The position numbers were made by a program, and so were the translations under genes. Positions 14,889 through 22,060 of a DNA stretch of 27,388 bases are shown in pieces (the stretch's first letter is position 1; each line of letters starts with the position of its first letter). The notes under the pieces were generated by a model. It made no database searches, was not told where the DNA came from, and worked only from the letters and a program-made list of their open reading frames with translations. The stretch comes from Ekhidna sp. Its GTDB lineage: Bacteria; Bacteroidota; Bacteroidia; Cytophagales; Cyclobacteriaceae. The stretch lies in the NCBI GenBank assembly GCA_013214445.1, contig JABSPG010000014.1, forward strand, positions 1-27,388, written 5' to 3'.

Positions 14889-16223
14889 TCACTGATCAAT
14901 GCTTTTCATTAGTCTCGACCAGATTTCATCCATCCAGTCCGCATGTTCAGGCTTCATCAAGGAAGACCTTAGACAGATCAAATAGTCTTCATCTACGAGA
15001 AATGAGGTTGATTTGAATTTATTCGTTGGATACTTATATAGAGACAGGTACAACCCATTTCTTTCAGCTTTATTGAACAGTTGTTGAGCTGCTTTTGACA
15101 TCTCGCTCACTTTTTTGCCATTTACAGCCCAGACTACTATGTCCGTTTCTGGTTCCATTATTGAGAAAAATAGATCGCATCTAGACAATCGGTTATACAT
15201 GTCAAGCGCCGCATCCCTGGATCGAGCAAGATCAGATGCAAACTTTCCATCTTTTACAGGAGGTAGCATTTGGTGTGTAGCCCATAGTCCCACAGCAGAT
15301 GCCCCAGCACGAGAACACTCTAGACTTATTTCGCCAAGATGTAAATCTTCTGAAGTAAAATAAGTGTAGGGGGAATCATGTATGTAGTATTTCGCTACTT
15401 CAGGATTCCGGAACAGTACACAGCCACAGCCGTAAGGCTGTAACCCTTGCTTGTGAGGATCAATTACGATACTATCAACCTGATCGAGTCCTTCGTAATT
15501 CTGAATTGTAGACTCCTTCAGGTTGCCTAATAGTTTGAAATACCCACCATATGCAGCATCTGCGTGTATTCTGAAATTGTATTCTCTTTGTAGCTCTAAT
15601 ATGTCCGATAAAGGGTCTACTGCGCCCAGTCCTGTAGTGCCCATAGTACATACGATGGTTCCTACATCACCTTTTTTAAGGAGTTGTTCTAACTCAGATA
15701 GATCTATTTTCCCCTCGTGATCGGTAGCAACTTTTTTGAATGGTATTTTCAATACTTCTGATATCCTTTCATGCGTATAATGGGCTTGATCGGAGGCTAC
15801 AATATACTTATCTGGATGAATGCTTCCTGCAACCCACAACGCTTCCAGATTTGCCATGGTCCCGCCACCAGTCAGGTGGCCAAGATGTTCTCTCCATCCA
15901 AACATTCTTGATAAATCTCCGACCACTTCTTTTTCCATCGGTGAGCTTGCTTTACTACCGTCCATCGCATGATTGTTCGGATTGATCCACATGGCAAGCA
16001 TATATGCGGCCTTAGCAATCGGGTGTGGAGGTTTGAGCATCTGGCCTGCAAATAGCGGATGGAAATAAGGATAATTATCCTGCATCCTTTCAGCAGTTTT
16101 CAGGATGACCTCTTCCATTTTGTCAATATCAAACTCATAGGATAATTCAGGTAAATTGAACCCTTCCTGAAGTTTTTCTATTCCTTTTTTTAATAGGTCT
16201 ATTGACGTCTTTTCGAGTTTCAT
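14889..16223 (-). CDS. Group II pyridoxal-phosphate-dependent amino acid decarboxylase
   Basis: This is a 444-residue enzyme of the glutamate/aromatic-amino-acid decarboxylase fold. It shows LTGGGTMANLEAL (phosphate-binding loop, 117-129), His148 in SDQAHYTH (ring stacking), Asp222 in IHADAAYGGY (pyridine nitrogen), and Lys258 in IDPHKQGLQPYGCGCV, which forms the Schiff base. The substrate cannot be read from these motifs; aspartate, glutamate, diaminobutyrate and aromatic amino acids are all possible within the family. A good -7 promoter box lies 57 bp upstream, between it and the nitroreductase gene, suggesting it is transcribed on its own. Confidence 0.9.
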   Translation of the reverse strand: MKLEKTSIDLLKKGIEKLQEGFNLPELSYEFDIDKMEEVILKTAERMQDNYPYFHPLFAGQMLKPPHPIAKAAYMLAMWINPNNHAMDGSKASSPMEKEVVGDLSRMFGWREHLGHLTGGGTMANLEALWVAGSIHPDKYIVASDQAHYTHERISEVLKIPFKKVATDHEGKIDLSELEQLLKKGDVGTIVCTMGTTGLGAVDPLSDILELQREYNFRIHADAAYGGYFKLLGNLKESTIQNYEGLDQVDSIVIDPHKQGLQPYGCGCVLFRNPEVAKYYIHDSPYTYFTSEDLHLGEISLECSRAGASAVGLWATHQMLPPVKDGKFASDLARSRDAALDMYNRLSRCDLFFSIMEPETDIVVWAVNGKKVSEMSKAAQQLFNKAERNGLYLSLYKYPTNKFKSTSFLVDEDYLICLRSSLMKPEHADWMDEIWSRLMKSIDQ

Positions 16224-16279
16224 GAGTTCAGTTTATTGAAAGGATGTTGAGTTGAAGGTTCTATTATCAGTTCCCAAAT

Positions 16280-16287
16280 CAAACGTA
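16280..16287 (-). promoter_or_regulatory. -7 promoter box for the PLP decarboxylase
   Basis: Read on the minus strand the sequence is TACGTTTG, a perfect match to the Bacteroidota -7 consensus TAnnTTTG. It is 57 bases upstream of the decarboxylase ATG. No clear TTG is seen at -33, so the match rests on the -7 box alone. Confidence 0.5.
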
Positions 16288-16300
16288 TTTTGACTTCCAG

Positions 16301-16861
16301 TTAGTAAAGCCATTCCACTTTCTCGGAAATAGGTTTTTTCTGCACTATTCGATCTGAACCTTCGCAATAGCCGATATAGAAAAATCCAAGGCAAGACTCA
16401 TTTTCTTCCAATGCTATATGTTCACCCAGATAGGTACTTAAGGCAGGGCTACTCCAGTATCCTCCTAAATTATACTGCTCAAGTGCGATCCAAATGTTTT
16501 GAACAGCAATGGCTACAGATGCTACTTCTTCCCATTCAGGTACTCTTTCCTTCAAATCTCGGTGAAGGATTATTGCTAGGATTGCACCGGCTTTTGTGGT
16601 GTTAGATTTGATTTTTTCATACTTGGAATCGTTAAACTCGGAATTCGTCTCTTTGTATTTCTTTGCAAGAAACTCACCAAGTTGTCTCTTTCGATCACCC
16701 GTAAATACCTTAAACCTCCATGGTTCCGTCAGTCGATGAGTAGGGGCATGGTTTGCATTTTCCAATAGCTCCCTTATTATTTCTTTAGGAATCTCCTTAT
16801 CCAGATATTGAAGTGGATAAACGGATCGACGCTTACGGATGATCTTATTAATATTACTCAT
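16301..16861 (-). CDS. Nitroreductase-family flavoprotein
   Basis: This 186-residue protein has the FMN-dependent nitroreductase layout: KIIRKRRSVYP near the N-terminus (FMN phosphate contacts), ANHAPTHRLTEPWRF (about 37-51), VAIAVQNIWIALEQYNLGGYW (central helix), and a C-terminal LGFFYIGYCEG strand. Its short length is like that of the YdjA subgroup. Such proteins use NAD(P)H to reduce nitro compounds, quinones or enones; the natural substrate is unknown. Its start codon is only 17 bp from the GTG start of the divergent SDR gene, so both promoters must overlap the start of the opposite gene or the genes use very short leaders. Confidence 0.9.
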   Translation of the reverse strand: MSNINKIIRKRRSVYPLQYLDKEIPKEIIRELLENANHAPTHRLTEPWRFKVFTGDRKRQLGEFLAKKYKETNSEFNDSKYEKIKSNTTKAGAILAIILHRDLKERVPEWEEVASVAIAVQNIWIALEQYNLGGYWSSPALSTYLGEHIALEENESCLGFFYIGYCEGSDRIVQKKPISEKVEWLY

Positions 16862-16878
16862 CTTAAAATATTTTACTT

Positions 16879-17739
16879 GTGGCTAAATCAAAAAATGTAT
16901 TAATCACCGGAGTTTCCACCGGTATTGGGTATGATCTTGTAAAGATATTTCTTGCAAATGGTTATTTCGTATATGGAAGCGTCAGAAAGAAAGAAGACGC
17001 AGATCGTTTGACTACTGAATTTGGTTCATCTTTTCGACCATTGATATTTGATGTCACGGATCATCAGGCAATAGATAAAGCAGCTAAGGATCTAACGAAA
17101 GAAATAGGGGCTGAGGGGTTGGCAGGACTTGTTAATAATGCTGGAATTGCGATCGCAGGTCCGTTCGTTGATTTAGATATTGAAGAATTCCGTTACCAGT
17201 TTGAGGTAAACGTACTTGGTCTGGTAAAAGTGACGCAGGCATTTCTACCTCTTTTGGGAGCAAGGGAAGATCATCCTGCAGATCCAGGAAAAATTATTCA
17301 AATCTCTTCCGTCTCAGGAAGAATGGGTTTGCCATTTGTTTCACCATATGTAGGATCCAAGTATGCCGTGGAAGGTATTTCGGAGTGTATAAGAAAAGAA
17401 CTTCTCCTTTATGGAATAGATGTAGTCTTGATAGAACCCGGTCCCATTAAGACACCTATTTGGGAAAAGTCAATGGATCCTGTTTTGGAAAAGTTTAAAG
17501 ATTCAGTCTATCAAGCCTTTATGAAGAAGTCAGGGGACAAATTCATGGGGCCGGCACTTGAAGGAGCGATCTCGTCCCAAAAGACTGCTGCAATAATTTT
17601 TAAAGAGTTCAAAAAGAAACGATCCAGTGCTAGAAAACTGATTGTTTCACAAAAGTTTAAGAATTGGATTCTGCCCAATATTTTATCTACACGACTCCTA
17701 GATATAGTTTATGGCAAAGCATTGGGACTACTGAAATAG
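16879..17739 (+). CDS. Classical short-chain dehydrogenase/reductase (SDR)
   Basis: This is a 286-residue NAD(P)-dependent oxidoreductase. The nucleotide-binding glycine motif TGVSTGIG is at residues 10-17, NNAG at 86-89, Ser144 (QISSVSG), and the catalytic pair Tyr157/Lys161 in SPYVGSKYAVEG. GPIKTPIW is the usual substrate-loop region. The start is GTG at 16879; a stop codon at 16864 in frame rules out any upstream ATG. The substrate is unknown. The C-terminal tail (RKLIVSQKFKNWILPNILSTRLLDIVYG) is longer than in minimal SDRs and may bind the membrane. It is divergent from the nitroreductase and followed by a possible 27-residue peptide. Confidence 0.92.
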   Translation: MAKSKNVLITGVSTGIGYDLVKIFLANGYFVYGSVRKKEDADRLTTEFGSSFRPLIFDVTDHQAIDKAAKDLTKEIGAEGLAGLVNNAGIAIAGPFVDLDIEEFRYQFEVNVLGLVKVTQAFLPLLGAREDHPADPGKIIQISSVSGRMGLPFVSPYVGSKYAVEGISECIRKELLLYGIDVVLIEPGPIKTPIWEKSMDPVLEKFKDSVYQAFMKKSGDKFMGPALEGAISSQKTAAIIFKEFKKKRSSARKLIVSQKFKNWILPNILSTRLLDIVYGKALGLLK

Positions 17740-17742
17740 TTA

Positions 17743-17826
17743 ATGAAATTTCTCTTAGGTGGATTAGGAGGAATAGGCTATTGGTTCAAAGGTCAGCAGA
17801 TCGAAGAGAACAGAATTCACATTTAA
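17743..17826 (+). CDS. Possible 27-residue small protein
   Basis: A short frame starts with ATG three bases after the SDR stop codon and encodes a glycine-rich hydrophobic stretch (MKFLLGGLGGIGYWF) and a polar tail (KGQQIEENRIHI), ending in TAA. It fills most of the 103-bp gap before the DUF72 gene. The shape fits a small membrane peptide, but codon count is too low to judge coding potential and I know no homologue, so it may be a chance frame. Confidence 0.3.
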   Translation: MKFLLGGLGGIGYWFKGQQIEENRIHI

Positions 17827-17842
17827 TAAATACATTTATTCC

Positions 17843-18727
17843 ATGAAATTCGGAAGTGTAGAAAATCCGCAAGACATTGATTTTTCATTGCCTGATGATC
17901 ATCATGATACGGAGGGAGTTTTGAATAATGGCAAGGGGCTTCAACAAGTGTTTGTTGGTTGTGCCAAATGGAATAGACAAGACTTAAAGAAGTTCTATCC
18001 GAGAGGGACCAAAGATGAGCTTGCCTATTATTCTACACAGTTCAATTCTATTGAATTGAACGCTACATTTTATAATCACTTTAGTGTTGAGCAGATTAAG
18101 AAATGGGTGGAGAAGACTCCTGATAACTTCAAGTTCTTTCCTAAGGTGCACCAGATGGTCAGTCACATAAAGAGGCTAAATGAGGTGGAAGAGCCAATAG
18201 AACGATACACCAACAATATTCGAGCCTTTGGTGAAAAGCTAGGAATGTGCTTTTTGCAGTTGCATGATAATTTCAAACCCAAGAATATGGATCGCCTAGT
18301 CAGTGCAGTGGAATACTGGCCTAAGGATGTTCCATTGGCAATTGAACTAAGAAACACGGAATGGTTCAATGATGCATCTGTAGCGAATGAAGTTTATTCC
18401 CTCTTTGAAAGAAATGGCATTAGTAACATTATTACCGATACTGCCGGTCGTAGAGATCTTCTGCATATGCGCCTTACTTCCCCCTCTGTTTTTATCAGAT
18501 ATGTAGGTGCAAATCATGAGAGTGATTATAGCCGATTAGACGTGTGGCTAACCCGTTTGAAGAATTGGGTAGAGCAGGGGTTGGAAAACTTGTATTTCTT
18601 CGTCCATCAAAACTTAGAAAAAGAATCACCAGTTCTATCGGCACATCTAATTCATCATTTGAATAAAGAGCTAGGTCAAGAACTAGTCATTCCGGTAGGG
18701 CAGGATCAAAATAGCTTATTTCCATGA
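17843..18727 (+). CDS. DUF72-domain protein
   Basis: This 294-residue protein is of the DUF72 family, which has a TIM-barrel fold and no settled function. Motifs are FVGCAKWNRQDLKKFYP (about 37-53), FNSIELNATFYN, FKFFPKVHQMVSH, LGMCFLQLHDNF, PLAIELRNTEWF, IITDTAGRRDLLHMRLTSP and a final LYFFVHQNLE. The first 35 residues (acidic, His-rich, DDHHDTEG) precede the domain. A TACATTTA box lies four bases before the ATG. It is on the same strand as the SDR and the pterin enzyme, but spacing does not require one operon. Confidence 0.9.
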   Translation: MKFGSVENPQDIDFSLPDDHHDTEGVLNNGKGLQQVFVGCAKWNRQDLKKFYPRGTKDELAYYSTQFNSIELNATFYNHFSVEQIKKWVEKTPDNFKFFPKVHQMVSHIKRLNEVEEPIERYTNNIRAFGEKLGMCFLQLHDNFKPKNMDRLVSAVEYWPKDVPLAIELRNTEWFNDASVANEVYSLFERNGISNIITDTAGRRDLLHMRLTSPSVFIRYVGANHESDYSRLDVWLTRLKNWVEQGLENLYFFVHQNLEKESPVLSAHLIHHLNKELGQELVIPVGQDQNSLFP

Positions 18728-18759
18728 GCGTTGGAAGTAGGAGTACTGTTCCGATTATA

Positions 18760-18767
18760 TAATTTTG
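18760..18767 (+). promoter_or_regulatory. -7 promoter box directly before the pterin enzyme start
   Basis: TAATTTTG is a perfect TAnnTTTG match followed by C, as at the strong tRNA-Leu promoter. Its last base is four bases before the ATG at 18772, so transcription would begin at or next to the start codon. The nearest upstream TTG (18731-18733) is 26 bases away, too far for a good -33 element. Confidence 0.45.
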
Positions 18768-18771
18768 CGGC

Positions 18772-19191
18772 ATGCTATTGATACATCGAAAAGAGCATTT
18801 TAATGCGGCCCATAAGTTGTATAACCCTAAGTGGTCTAAGGAGAAGAATGAGGAAGTTTTTGGTCCTTGTGCAAATCAAAATTGGCATGGCCACAACTTT
18901 GAATTAATCACCTCAGTAAAGGGAGAAATTGATCCTGATACGGGCTTTATTGTGGACTTAAAAAGACTGAGTGATGTCATCAAGGAAGAAATCATTGAGA
19001 AAGTAGATCACAAGAATCTAAATCTAGATGTCCCATTCATGGACGGTAAGATGGGGAGTTGTGAAAACTTGATTGTTGAGTTTTGGAAAATCCTAGATCC
19101 AAAAGTGAAGGAGATGAATCCGAAAGCTTCTCTTCATAGATTAAGGTTGTATGAGACTCCACGGAATTTCGTAGACTACTTTGGCGAGTGA
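18772..19191 (+). CDS. 6-pyruvoyl-tetrahydropterin synthase / QueD-family enzyme
   Basis: This 139-residue enzyme carries the zinc ligands His14 (FNAAHKL), His39 and His41 (WHGHNFE). The likely catalytic Cys33 sits in FGPCANQNWHGH, and the Asp-His pair is in KVDHKNLNLDVPF. LYETP near the C-terminus supplies the pterin-anchoring Glu. The C-x5-HGH spacing and GEIDPDTGFIVDL match the pyruvoyl-tetrahydropterin synthase branch better than E. coli QueD (C-x3-HGH). It could make a tetrahydropterin cofactor or serve in queuosine synthesis; no queC, queE or folE is in the window. The next gene overlaps it by 4 bp. Confidence 0.85.
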   Translation: MLLIHRKEHFNAAHKLYNPKWSKEKNEEVFGPCANQNWHGHNFELITSVKGEIDPDTGFIVDLKRLSDVIKEEIIEKVDHKNLNLDVPFMDGKMGSCENLIVEFWKILDPKVKEMNPKASLHRLRLYETPRNFVDYFGE

Positions 19192-20069
19192 AATATCATT
19201 TAGTCTGTGAACAGAAATTAGCTGAGGGAATTGGAGATTTACTTGAGGAAGAGATTTCGAGGTTTGATATTAGGGCAGATGTTCGGAGATATTCTTTCGT
19301 AGGATTAAGAAAAAGAGATCTGGTCGCATCTAAGGCTGATTTAGTTATAATCATAGGGACAAATAGAAGTAAGCATGTAGTAAGGCTTGCAGAGTTCAGT
19401 AATATGAGGGTGTGCTTCATCTATCAATTCTTACTTACTTATGAAGTACCATTGAAAAGAATAGAGGATAGCTGGCTTTTTTACTCCGATCAGCCCAGCT
19501 CTATGCACAGTTTAGAAGGAAGCCCTTTGTTCGATTTCGTGAAATCTCAAAAAACAGCAGGCTTCAACGAGGCAAATCATGCAGGTCATCGCATTGTAGT
19601 AGCATTCTCTGACGATAAGAGTGGTAAAGATGCTAAATCCCTTACATACAGGCTAAATAACGGTTTAGAAGCTGAAGTTGAATGGCTATCAATTAGTCAC
19701 TCTTTCCCTGTCGCCATAAATAAGATTAGTGAAGCTAGTGTAGTGCTAACATTCGATCAGATGGCTAGTGCATTTGCAGTCGCCACAAATACACCTTCTA
19801 TCAATCTTCAAACAAAATCTCTATTCTTTAAGGCTAAAAACCCTAGGTCAATAAGTGAGGTCGTATTGAATAACACAACGATCAAGACTATCAGTGTCGG
19901 AGCGTTTGATGAAATAGCGCAAGAAATTCAGAACGTACTAAATGACTTCAATCACTGTGCTGAAATACTAGACCAATATCAGGTGATAAAGTCAAAGGTC
20001 GGCACTAACAATTTTGTCAGAACAGCAGCTCAGACGATAGTTGATCAGTTGGAAGAAGAATTGAATTAA
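19188..20069 (+). CDS. Protein of unknown function, possibly a diverged LpxB-like GT-B protein
   Basis: This 293-residue protein starts with GTG overlapping the pterin-enzyme stop codon (GTGA), so it is translationally coupled. I recognise no family with certainty. A Rossmann-like stretch KADLVIIIGTNRSKHVVRLAEF is followed by GSPLFDFV, then a second alpha/beta half (HRIVVAFSDD, ISEASVVLTFDQMASAFAVATNTPSINL). The order recalls LpxB (lipid-A-disaccharide synthase: a central D-containing strand, then GHPLLD, then a tATLE-like loop), but it is shorter than the usual 370-390 residues and the catalytic motifs are not preserved. The link to lipid A is inference. It converges with clpX, overlapping by 4 bp. 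Confidence 0.75.
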   Translation: MKYHLVCEQKLAEGIGDLLEEEISRFDIRADVRRYSFVGLRKRDLVASKADLVIIIGTNRSKHVVRLAEFSNMRVCFIYQFLLTYEVPLKRIEDSWLFYSDQPSSMHSLEGSPLFDFVKSQKTAGFNEANHAGHRIVVAFSDDKSGKDAKSLTYRLNNGLEAEVEWLSISHSFPVAINKISEASVVLTFDQMASAFAVATNTPSINLQTKSLFFKAKNPRSISEVVLNNTTIKTISVGAFDEIAQEIQNVLNDFNHCAEILDQYQVIKSKVGTNNFVRTAAQTIVDQLEEELN

Positions 20070-21295
20070 GCTGCTCTCAGTTTGTTGAATTTCGACTTCT
20101 CAAATTTTGAAGCAGCATATTCTTGATCAATGATCATTTCTTTTACTTCTGTATTTGAGGGTAATTCAAACATAGCATCTGTTACGATTGCTTCGCAAAT
20201 GGATCGTAATCCTCGTGCACCAAGTTTAAATTCCATCGCCTTCTCAACAATGTAGTCCAAAGCACTTTCTTGTAGTTCCAATTTCACATCCTCCATTTCA
20301 AACAGCTTGGTATATTGTTTTACTAAGGCGTTCTTGGGTTCAGTTAAAATTCGCTTAAGTGCATCATTGTTCAATGGATCCAAATGCGTCAAAACTGGCA
20401 ATCTACCAATTAACTCAGGAATTAACCCAAAGCTTTTGATGTCCTGGGCAGTGATGTACTGTAATAGATTTTCTTTTTCAATTGCTCCTGTTCGGAATTC
20501 GTTATCATTAGCAAATCCAATGGGTCTGGTGTTCAATCGATTTGCTATGTGTCTTTCAATTCCGTCAAAAGCACCACCACAAATAAATAAGATATTTTCT
20601 GTGTTTACATTGATCATTTTTTGATCTGGATGCTTACGCCCTCCTTGAGGAGGAACATTTACTGTAGTACCCTCCAAAAGTTTTAATAGAGCTTGTTGCA
20701 CACCCTCTCCACTCACATCACGTGTTATGGAAGGATTGTCAGATTTTCTGGCAATTTTATCAATTTCGTCAATGTATACTATACCACGCTCTGCAGCTTC
20801 AACATCATAATTTGCTGATTGTAATAGTCGTGTGAGAATGCTTTCCACATCTTCACCAACATATCCAGCTTCTGTCAAAACAGTCGCATCTGCGATACAA
20901 AATGGCACTTGCAAAATCTTAGCAAGAGTTCTGGCAAGGTAGGTTTTACCAGTACCTGTTTGCCCTACCATAATGATATTAGACTTCTCTATTACTACAT
21001 CATCCTTGTCAGCATTCTGCATCAATCTTTTGTAATGGTTGTAAACAGCTACTGACATGTATTTTTTGGCCTCATCCTGACCAATAACAAACTCATCAAG
21101 ATGCGATTTCATATCTGCAGGCTTGATGAGTTTGAAATTAGGGCTCTCGTTTTCAGTTGTAGTTTTCAATTCCTCATTCAGAATCTGCTGGGCCTGCGCG
21201 ATACACTTATCACAGATATGCGCATGTATGCCAGAGATCATGAGATCTACATCCTTCTTATTCCTTCCACAAAAACTACAAGTTACTTGAGCCAT
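20066..21295 (-). CDS. clpX: ATP-dependent Clp protease ATP-binding subunit ClpX
   Basis: This is a 409-residue AAA+ unfoldase that feeds substrates to ClpP. The N-terminal zinc-binding domain has Cys6, Cys9, Cys28 and Cys31 (CSFCG and CDKC). Walker A is GQTGTGKT, Walker B is IVYIDEID, and RPIGFAND carries the IGF-type loop that docks on ClpP. EFVIGQDEAKKY and LLEGTTVNVPPQGGRKHP are conserved pore and sensor-region features, and the C-terminal sensor-2 region reads GARGLRSICE. The length is normal. It begins 3 bp after the clpP stop codon, giving a clpP-clpX operon downstream of trigger factor. Confidence 0.98.
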   Translation of the reverse strand: MAQVTCSFCGRNKKDVDLMISGIHAHICDKCIAQAQQILNEELKTTTENESPNFKLIKPADMKSHLDEFVIGQDEAKKYMSVAVYNHYKRLMQNADKDDVVIEKSNIIMVGQTGTGKTYLARTLAKILQVPFCIADATVLTEAGYVGEDVESILTRLLQSANYDVEAAERGIVYIDEIDKIARKSDNPSITRDVSGEGVQQALLKLLEGTTVNVPPQGGRKHPDQKMINVNTENILFICGGAFDGIERHIANRLNTRPIGFANDNEFRTGAIEKENLLQYITAQDIKSFGLIPELIGRLPVLTHLDPLNNDALKRILTEPKNALVKQYTKLFEMEDVKLELQESALDYIVEKAMEFKLGARGLRSICEAIVTDAMFELPSNTEVKEMIIDQEYAASKFEKSKFNKLRAA

Positions 21296-21298
21296 AAT

Positions 21299-21967
21299 TT
21301 ATTTTTTTTCTAAAACTTCATCTATCAGACCATATTCCTTTGCTTCCGATGCACGCATCCAATAGTCTCTATCAGAATCTCTTTCAATTTCCTTCAATGT
21401 TTTGCCGGAATGGTTAGAAAGAATTGTGTATAAATCCTTTCTTAACTCTTGCATTTGCTTGAGTGTGATTTCCATATCGCTAGATTGACCTTGCATTCCA
21501 CCGCTTGGTTGGTGAATCATAACTCGAGCGTGAGGTAGTGCCGATCTCTTTCCAGCAGCACCGCCAGACAATAATACAGCTCCCATTGAAGCAGCCATCC
21601 CTGTACAAATAGTAGCTACATCAGGACCAACGTACTGCATGGTATCATACATTCCTAAGCCTGCGTAAACAGAACCACCTGGGCTATTGACGTAGAGTAA
21701 AATATCTTTTTTTGCATCAACTGATTCCAAGAATAGCAGTTGAGCTGTGATAATGTTTGCAATACCTTCTTCAACTTGCATTCCCAAGAAGATAATACGG
21801 TCCATAATCAATCGAGAAAAAACATCAATTTCACGGAAATTAGTTGGCCTTTCTTCAATAACTGCTCGAGTCATATTCTCTACATGGCGAACGTAATCAT
21901 CTACAGCAGTACCACTGATGTTCTGGCCTTTTACGGCATATTTTCTGAATTCCTCGGTGTTTAACAT
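21299..21967 (-). CDS. clpP: ATP-dependent Clp protease proteolytic subunit ClpP
   Basis: This is a 222-residue serine peptidase that forms a tetradecameric barrel with ClpX. The nucleophile is Ser127 in CTGMAASMGAVL, the catalytic His152 lies in MIHQPSGGMQGQ, and the acidic member lies in the C-terminal RDSDRDYWM region. The N-terminal 45 residues are a little longer than in E. coli and may include a processed propeptide. It is followed by clpX after 3 bp. The trigger factor gene lies upstream on the same strand, with an intrinsic terminator in the 93-bp gap, so clpPX probably has its own promoter there. Confidence 0.98.
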   Translation of the reverse strand: MLNTEEFRKYAVKGQNISGTAVDDYVRHVENMTRAVIEERPTNFREIDVFSRLIMDRIIFLGMQVEEGIANIITAQLLFLESVDAKKDILLYVNSPGGSVYAGLGMYDTMQYVGPDVATICTGMAASMGAVLLSGGAAGKRSALPHARVMIHQPSGGMQGQSSDMEITLKQMQELRKDLYTILSNHSGKTLKEIERDSDRDYWMRASEAKEYGLIDEVLEKK

Positions 21968-21994
21968 ATCTTGACTTTAAATATATCTAGTGTA

Positions 21995-22024
21995 AAAATA
22001 AAAAAGTCCTTATTACAAGGACTT
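21995..22024 (-). terminator. Intrinsic terminator after trigger factor
   Basis: On the minus strand, AAGTCCTT and AAGGACTT (22017-22024 and 22004-22011) form an 8-bp stem with a 5-base loop, followed by a T-rich tract (TTTTATTTTT). It lies 36 bases after the tig stop codon and 28 bases before the clpP start. Confidence 0.85.
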
Positions 22025-22060
22025 CTTCAAAACTTAAAAAGATAGTATTTGGTTCAAATT

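Noticed and set aside
16879..17739. SDR as a retinol or retinal dehydrogenase serving the rhodopsin
   Set aside because: Generic SDR motifs only; it is about 4.6 kb from blh with several unrelated genes between.
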